Assembly (NCBI GenBank): GCA_046304235.1
Contig: JBKCEW010000009.1
Location: forward strand, 1-9,332
Direction of reading: 5' to 3'
From: CANHVK01 sp046304235
Lineage (GTDB): Bacteria > Bacteroidota > Bacteroidia > Flavobacteriales_D > Crocinitomicaceae
Length of the DNA stretch: 9,332 nucleotides
Below the pieces are notes generated by a model. That model was not told where the DNA came from. It ran no database searches and saw only the letters and a list, made by a program, of their open reading frames with translations. Both the position numbers and the translations under genes were made by a program. The stretch's first letter is position 1. Every line of letters starts with the position of its first letter. Shown here in pieces: positions 6,610-9,332 of this stretch.

Positions 6610-8733
6610 ATGGAAATTTTTGAAACCTGTCACATAGTAAATGATTACCTAACTGCTAATAACGAGGTTATGGCAAGAAATGAGCTAATTAAATTACTTG
6701 ACTATCATGCAAGAAATGAAATTGAATATTCCCCACTCGTAAATCATTTGATTAGAGCAACTGGTTTATTTCCTTATCTCCAGCCTGAAAATTCTTCTTG
6801 GGAAGACAGATATGTGTTTGAAGTATTTAAAGTTAATATAGGGGGGAAACAATCCACTTTACATAGAGAGCAATCTTCACTTCTAAAGAGATTAGTGAAT
6901 GGAGAAAATATTGCAGTGAGCGCACCAACTAGTTTTGGAAAAAGCTTTGTAATTGATGCTTTTATTTCAATCAACAAACCAAATAATGTGGTAATTATTG
7001 TTCCAACTATTGCATTGACAGACGAAACAAGAAGACGTTTGTACAAGAAGTTTTCTAATCAATACAAAATAATAACTACTACAGAGGTAGAATTATCAGA
7101 CAAAAATATTTTCATTTTTCCCCAAGAACGGGCAATGAATTATGTTAACAAAATAGACAACATTGATATTTTAATTATTGATGAATTCTACAAGGCAAGT
7201 TCTGATTATGATAAAACACGTTCTCCATCATTGCTTAAAGCAATTATTAAACTTGGACAAAAATCTAAACAGAAATATTTCCTAGCACCAAATATTACAT
7301 CTATTGGAGACAATGTTTTTACCAAGGACATGGCTTTTGAGGATAAATTAGATTTCAATACGGTGTATCTCGAAAAGTTTGATTTATATAAAGAAATCAA
7401 TAGAGATGAAATATTAAAAGGGCAAGCCCTTTTAAACATTCTAGCTAAGACTAAAACAAAATCCCTCATTTACGCGGCATCATATCCGCAAATCGATAAA
7501 GTTTCAAATCTGTTAAATGAAAACATTCCCATTTCGCAGAAACCGTTACTTATTAGCTTTTCAAAATGGCTAACAGTAAATTATGGTGCTAATTGGAAAT
7601 TGACAAATCTAATTAAGCGAGGAATTGGTATTCATAATGGTCAACTGCATCGTTCCATAAGCCAAATACAGGTAAAACTATTTGAGGAAAAGGATGGGAT
7701 TGACAATATTATTTCAACATCTTCAATCATAGAAGGTGTTAATACATCTGCCGAAAACGTTATTATTTGGAGGAATAGAAAAAGTGGTAGTAATAGTATT
7801 CTTGATAGCTTCACTTATAAAAACATTATTGGACGAGGAGGAAGGATGTTTAAATACTTCATCGGTAAAATTTATCTTTTAGAAGCACCTCCAGAGGAAG
7901 GTACAACTCAATTAGATATACCTTTTCCTGACACAATTTTAGGAGACATTGATGCGGATGTTTACAAAACAAGTTTGAACAATGAGCAGATAGCTAAAAT
8001 TACTGTTTTTAAACAAGAAATGTATGATATACTTGGCAAGGAAACATACGACCGATTACTTAATGAGAATATTTTTCAATCAAACAATTCTGACTTCATA
8101 AAAGAAACGGCAAAACAGATGAAGCAAAATCCTGAAGAATGGAATGGATTATCGTTTCTAAACTCTAATGACACCGAATCATGGGACAGACTTTTATGGA
8201 AGATTATTAGTCTTCACCCTGGAGAATGGGGTGATGGACCTTATGGTGCTCAACACAGAAAATTTGTAACATTTGTTAAAGTATTGGTTGACAACTGGGG
8301 TAGGACAATTCCTGAACTTTTAGACGAATTGGACGAAGACGAAATAGATATTGAGCAATTTTTCAAACTTGAAAGAATTGCTGCTTTCAATTTATCTTCT
8401 TTAATTAGTGACATAAATATTCTACAAAAGGAAATATTAAATAATGGTACTGATGTATCTCCTTTCATTTCTAGGGTTTCTCATGCCTTTTTGCCATCTG
8501 TTGTTTACCAGCTTGAAGAATATGGTTTGCCAAGAATGATTTCTAGAAAATTACATCAATATGGTTTGGTAAATTTTTTAGACGATGAGTTGAATATTCA
8601 TAACGCAATAGAAATGTTTCATAACATAGGAAAGGAAAAAATTTTTTCAATATTTATTGACGACTTCGACAAATACATTATTGAATATTTTTATGACGGT
8701 ATAACAATGACACAAGAAAAACTGACAATATAA
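6610..8733 (+). CDS. hamB: Hachiman anti-phage defence protein HamB (superfamily 2 DEAD-like helicase)
   Basis: I place the start at the ATG at 6610, four bases after the hamA stop, giving 707 residues. An in-frame ATG at 6562 would add 16 residues overlapping hamA and is less likely. Two RecA-like helicase lobes are clear. A Q-like residue (HREQ, Q88) precedes motif I APTSFGKS (105-112, K111). Motif II is DEFY (191-194) in LIIDEFYKAS. Lobe 2 has GIHNGQLHR (about 340-348), motif V STSSIIEGVNT (369-379) and motif VI NIIGRGGRM (405-413) with arginine fingers R409 and R412, in the Ski2-like style. Residues about 430-707 are a helical C-terminal region without a domain I recognise. HamB is understood to translocate on DNA, form a complex with HamA, and act as the sensor that keeps the nuclease off until altered or broken DNA is met. 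All helicase motifs are intact. It is followed by structured non-coding DNA. Confidence 0.87.
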   Translation: MEIFETCHIVNDYLTANNEVMARNELIKLLDYHARNEIEYSPLVNHLIRATGLFPYLQPENSSWEDRYVFEVFKVNIGGKQSTLHREQSSLLKRLVNGENIAVSAPTSFGKSFVIDAFISINKPNNVVIIVPTIALTDETRRRLYKKFSNQYKIITTTEVELSDKNIFIFPQERAMNYVNKIDNIDILIIDEFYKASSDYDKTRSPSLLKAIIKLGQKSKQKYFLAPNITSIGDNVFTKDMAFEDKLDFNTVYLEKFDLYKEINRDEILKGQALLNILAKTKTKSLIYAASYPQIDKVSNLLNENIPISQKPLLISFSKWLTVNYGANWKLTNLIKRGIGIHNGQLHRSISQIQVKLFEEKDGIDNIISTSSIIEGVNTSAENVIIWRNRKSGSNSILDSFTYKNIIGRGGRMFKYFIGKIYLLEAPPEEGTTQLDIPFPDTILGDIDADVYKTSLNNEQIAKITVFKQEMYDILGKETYDRLLNENIFQSNNSDFIKETAKQMKQNPEEWNGLSFLNSNDTESWDRLLWKIISLHPGEWGDGPYGAQHRKFVTFVKVLVDNWGRTIPELLDELDEDEIDIEQFFKLERIAAFNLSSLISDINILQKEILNNGTDVSPFISRVSHAFLPSVVYQLEEYGLPRMISRKLHQYGLVNFLDDELNIHNAIEMFHNIGKEKIFSIFIDDFDKYIIEYFYDGITMTQEKLTI

Positions 8734-8941
8734 AAACAAAGTTTTGGTGGCATATTTGTATTTTTTTGCAACACAAAGTCCAACGCTAAAAAATCGAAAA
8801 GAGCCACTTAGCCAACGCACAAAGACAGCAGTAAACAATGGAAAACAGAGCATTGATAGACAGAACGCTAGCAACTATCTTTTCGTCGTGTCTGAAAGAC
8901 AAGCGATGAAAAAGGCTGTTGAACGAAACCTATTCTATTGA
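8734..8941 (+). other. Structured non-coding tail behind hamB, possible second cassette end
   Basis: About 208 bp between the hamB stop and the right flank show no convincing gene; the 65-codon frame at 8744-8941 has no family signature. GTGGC (8747-8751) and GCCAC (8803-8807) flank a T7 run (8761-8767) and an A6 run (8788-8793), giving an imperfect hairpin. GTCCAAC (8778-8784) fits the attC inverse core RYYYAAC, and GTTGAAC (8918-8924) fits GTTRRRY. The two are near-complementary, and the 147-bp span resembles the 148-bp element after the ATPase. Internal sequence similarity between the two elements is slight. Confidence 0.35.
8879..8914. repeat. 15-bp stem-loop near the right end of the defence block
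   Basis: CTTTTCGTCG plus TGTCT (8879-8893) pairs with AGACA and CGATGAAAA-A-G (8897-8914). The loop is GAA (8894-8896); a 2-nt bulge lies at 8902-8903, a 1-nt bulge at 8913, and one pair is G-T. No T-run follows directly, so an intrinsic terminator is not clear. It may be part of the cassette-end structure. Confidence 0.55.
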
Positions 8942-8948
8942 TTTTTTC

Positions 8949-8990
8949 GAAAATTGATTTTGATTTGTTAAGTCAAGAATCAATATTTTC
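8949..8990. terminator. AT-rich hairpin, possible weak terminator
   Basis: GAAAATTGATT (8949-8959) pairs with AATCAATATTTTC (8978-8990) with a 2-nt bulge in the right arm and an 18-nt loop. It is followed by ATTTTATTTAA and preceded on the other side by a T6 run, so it could end transcripts from hamB, perhaps in both directions. The low GC content makes termination strength doubtful. Confidence 0.3.
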
Positions 8991-9036
8991 ATTTTATTTA
9001 AATAATAAATTGATTAAGTTATTTTTAAAGAAATTT

Positions 9037-9094
9037 TCAATCCCTTACTTTTTCAAACCCGTGGTTTTATAGGGGAATCTACTCCAAGTTGGGT
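9037..9094. repeat. 58-bp direct repeat, copy 2 (right boundary of the defence block)
   Basis: This copy matches 2914-2971 in the same orientation. Its three differences are A for C at 9040, T for C at 9045 and C for A at 9079. The T at 9045 changes a C-G pair of the CCCYTA/TAGGGG stem to T-G, so the stem (9042-9047 with 9070-9075) is kept. The inner AAACC/GGTTT hairpin and the GGGG/CTCC alternative are identical in both copies. Here the element is not directly behind a gene. Confidence 0.8.
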
Positions 9095-9332
9095 AATCTG
9101 TTTCAAAATATTTTTTTTTGAATTTATATTTGACTTTCAAATATTACAATGTAACTAAATCACAATTAGTTATAAGTAAATAATTTGATAAGTTAAAGGC
9201 TGAAATAACAGATAAAAAGTAAAGAACAACCATCTACTGGAAAATTAAAAAAAAGTACTTTTGAAACTAGTTTATCAAAAGCAAATAACGAGAGAATATA
9301 ATGACCTGAACACTCTTGACACAAAGTAAGGA
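9095..9332. other. Intergenic right flank, no gene seen
   Basis: These 238 bp hold no supportable ORF; the ATG at 9301 meets TGA two codons later. TATATTTG (9125-9132) and TACTTTTG (9256-9263) match the Bacteroidota -7 consensus, but neither has a TTG at the -33 spacing and such matches are frequent in AT-rich DNA. A small inverted repeat, TAACTAA/TTAGTTA, lies at 9152-9158 and 9166-9172. A plus-strand gene may begin beyond the window. Confidence 0.4.

Noticed and set aside
8744..8941. 65-codon plus-strand frame behind hamB
   Set aside because: It overlaps the hairpins of the structured tail and has no recognisable family; it resembles spurious calls made in such repeats.
2914..9094. CRISPR array
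   Set aside because: Only two repeat copies exist, about 6 kb apart with genes between, and no cas gene is present.
9301..9309. Start of a new gene at the ATG at 9301
   Set aside because: The frame reads ATG ACC TGA and stops at once.

Overview
The window is AT-rich. Its start codons sit behind A-rich leaders with no Shine-Dalgarno sequence, and several intergenic stretches carry matches to the Bacteroidota -7 box (TAnnTTTG). Together with the protein families present, this suggests a member of the Bacteroidota, most likely a flavobacterium. That assignment is inference from style; no rRNA or marker gene is present.

Layout. Positions 1-2076 (minus strand) hold a long PLP-dependent alpha-oxoamine-synthase-type enzyme fused to a C-terminal GNAT/FemAB-like acyltransferase domain. 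The left window edge cuts it. Positions 2077-2271 are a divergent regulatory region with an 18-bp perfect palindrome and flanking half-sites. Positions 2272-2913 (plus) encode a 213-residue N-acetylmuramoyl-L-alanine amidase. The stop codon of the amidase is followed at once by a 58-bp element (2914-2971) that recurs at 9037-9094 with three mismatches.

Between the two copies lies a roughly 6-kb block that looks acquired and is devoted to anti-phage defence. It contains a 727-residue ABC/SMC-type ATPase of the PrrC/RloC-like (AAA_13) kind at 3207-5390. It also contains a two-gene Hachiman system: HamA (DUF1837 nuclease-like, 5682-6605) and HamB (superfamily 2 helicase, 6610-8733), four bases apart. 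In Hachiman the helicase-like HamB is understood to hold the HamA nuclease in check and to release it when aberrant DNA is met. The ATPase is separated from hamA by 291 bp of structured non-coding DNA, so whether it belongs to the same system or is a separate neighbouring defence gene is open.

The non-coding DNA of the block is distinctive. A roughly 148-bp integron-attC-like element starts at the stop codon of the ATPase and ends at GTTAGGT. A long inverted repeat (11 + 8 bp arms) stands just before hamA. A structured tail with a 15-bp hairpin follows hamB. Three boundaries (about 3160, 5526 and 8918) share a GTT...AA(G)CGA-like junction. I read this as two modular, cassette-like units (the ATPase, and hamAB) stacked between two copies of a chromosomal repeat. 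No integrase, transposase, tRNA, rRNA or CRISPR array is seen. Positions 9095-9332 contain no supportable gene.
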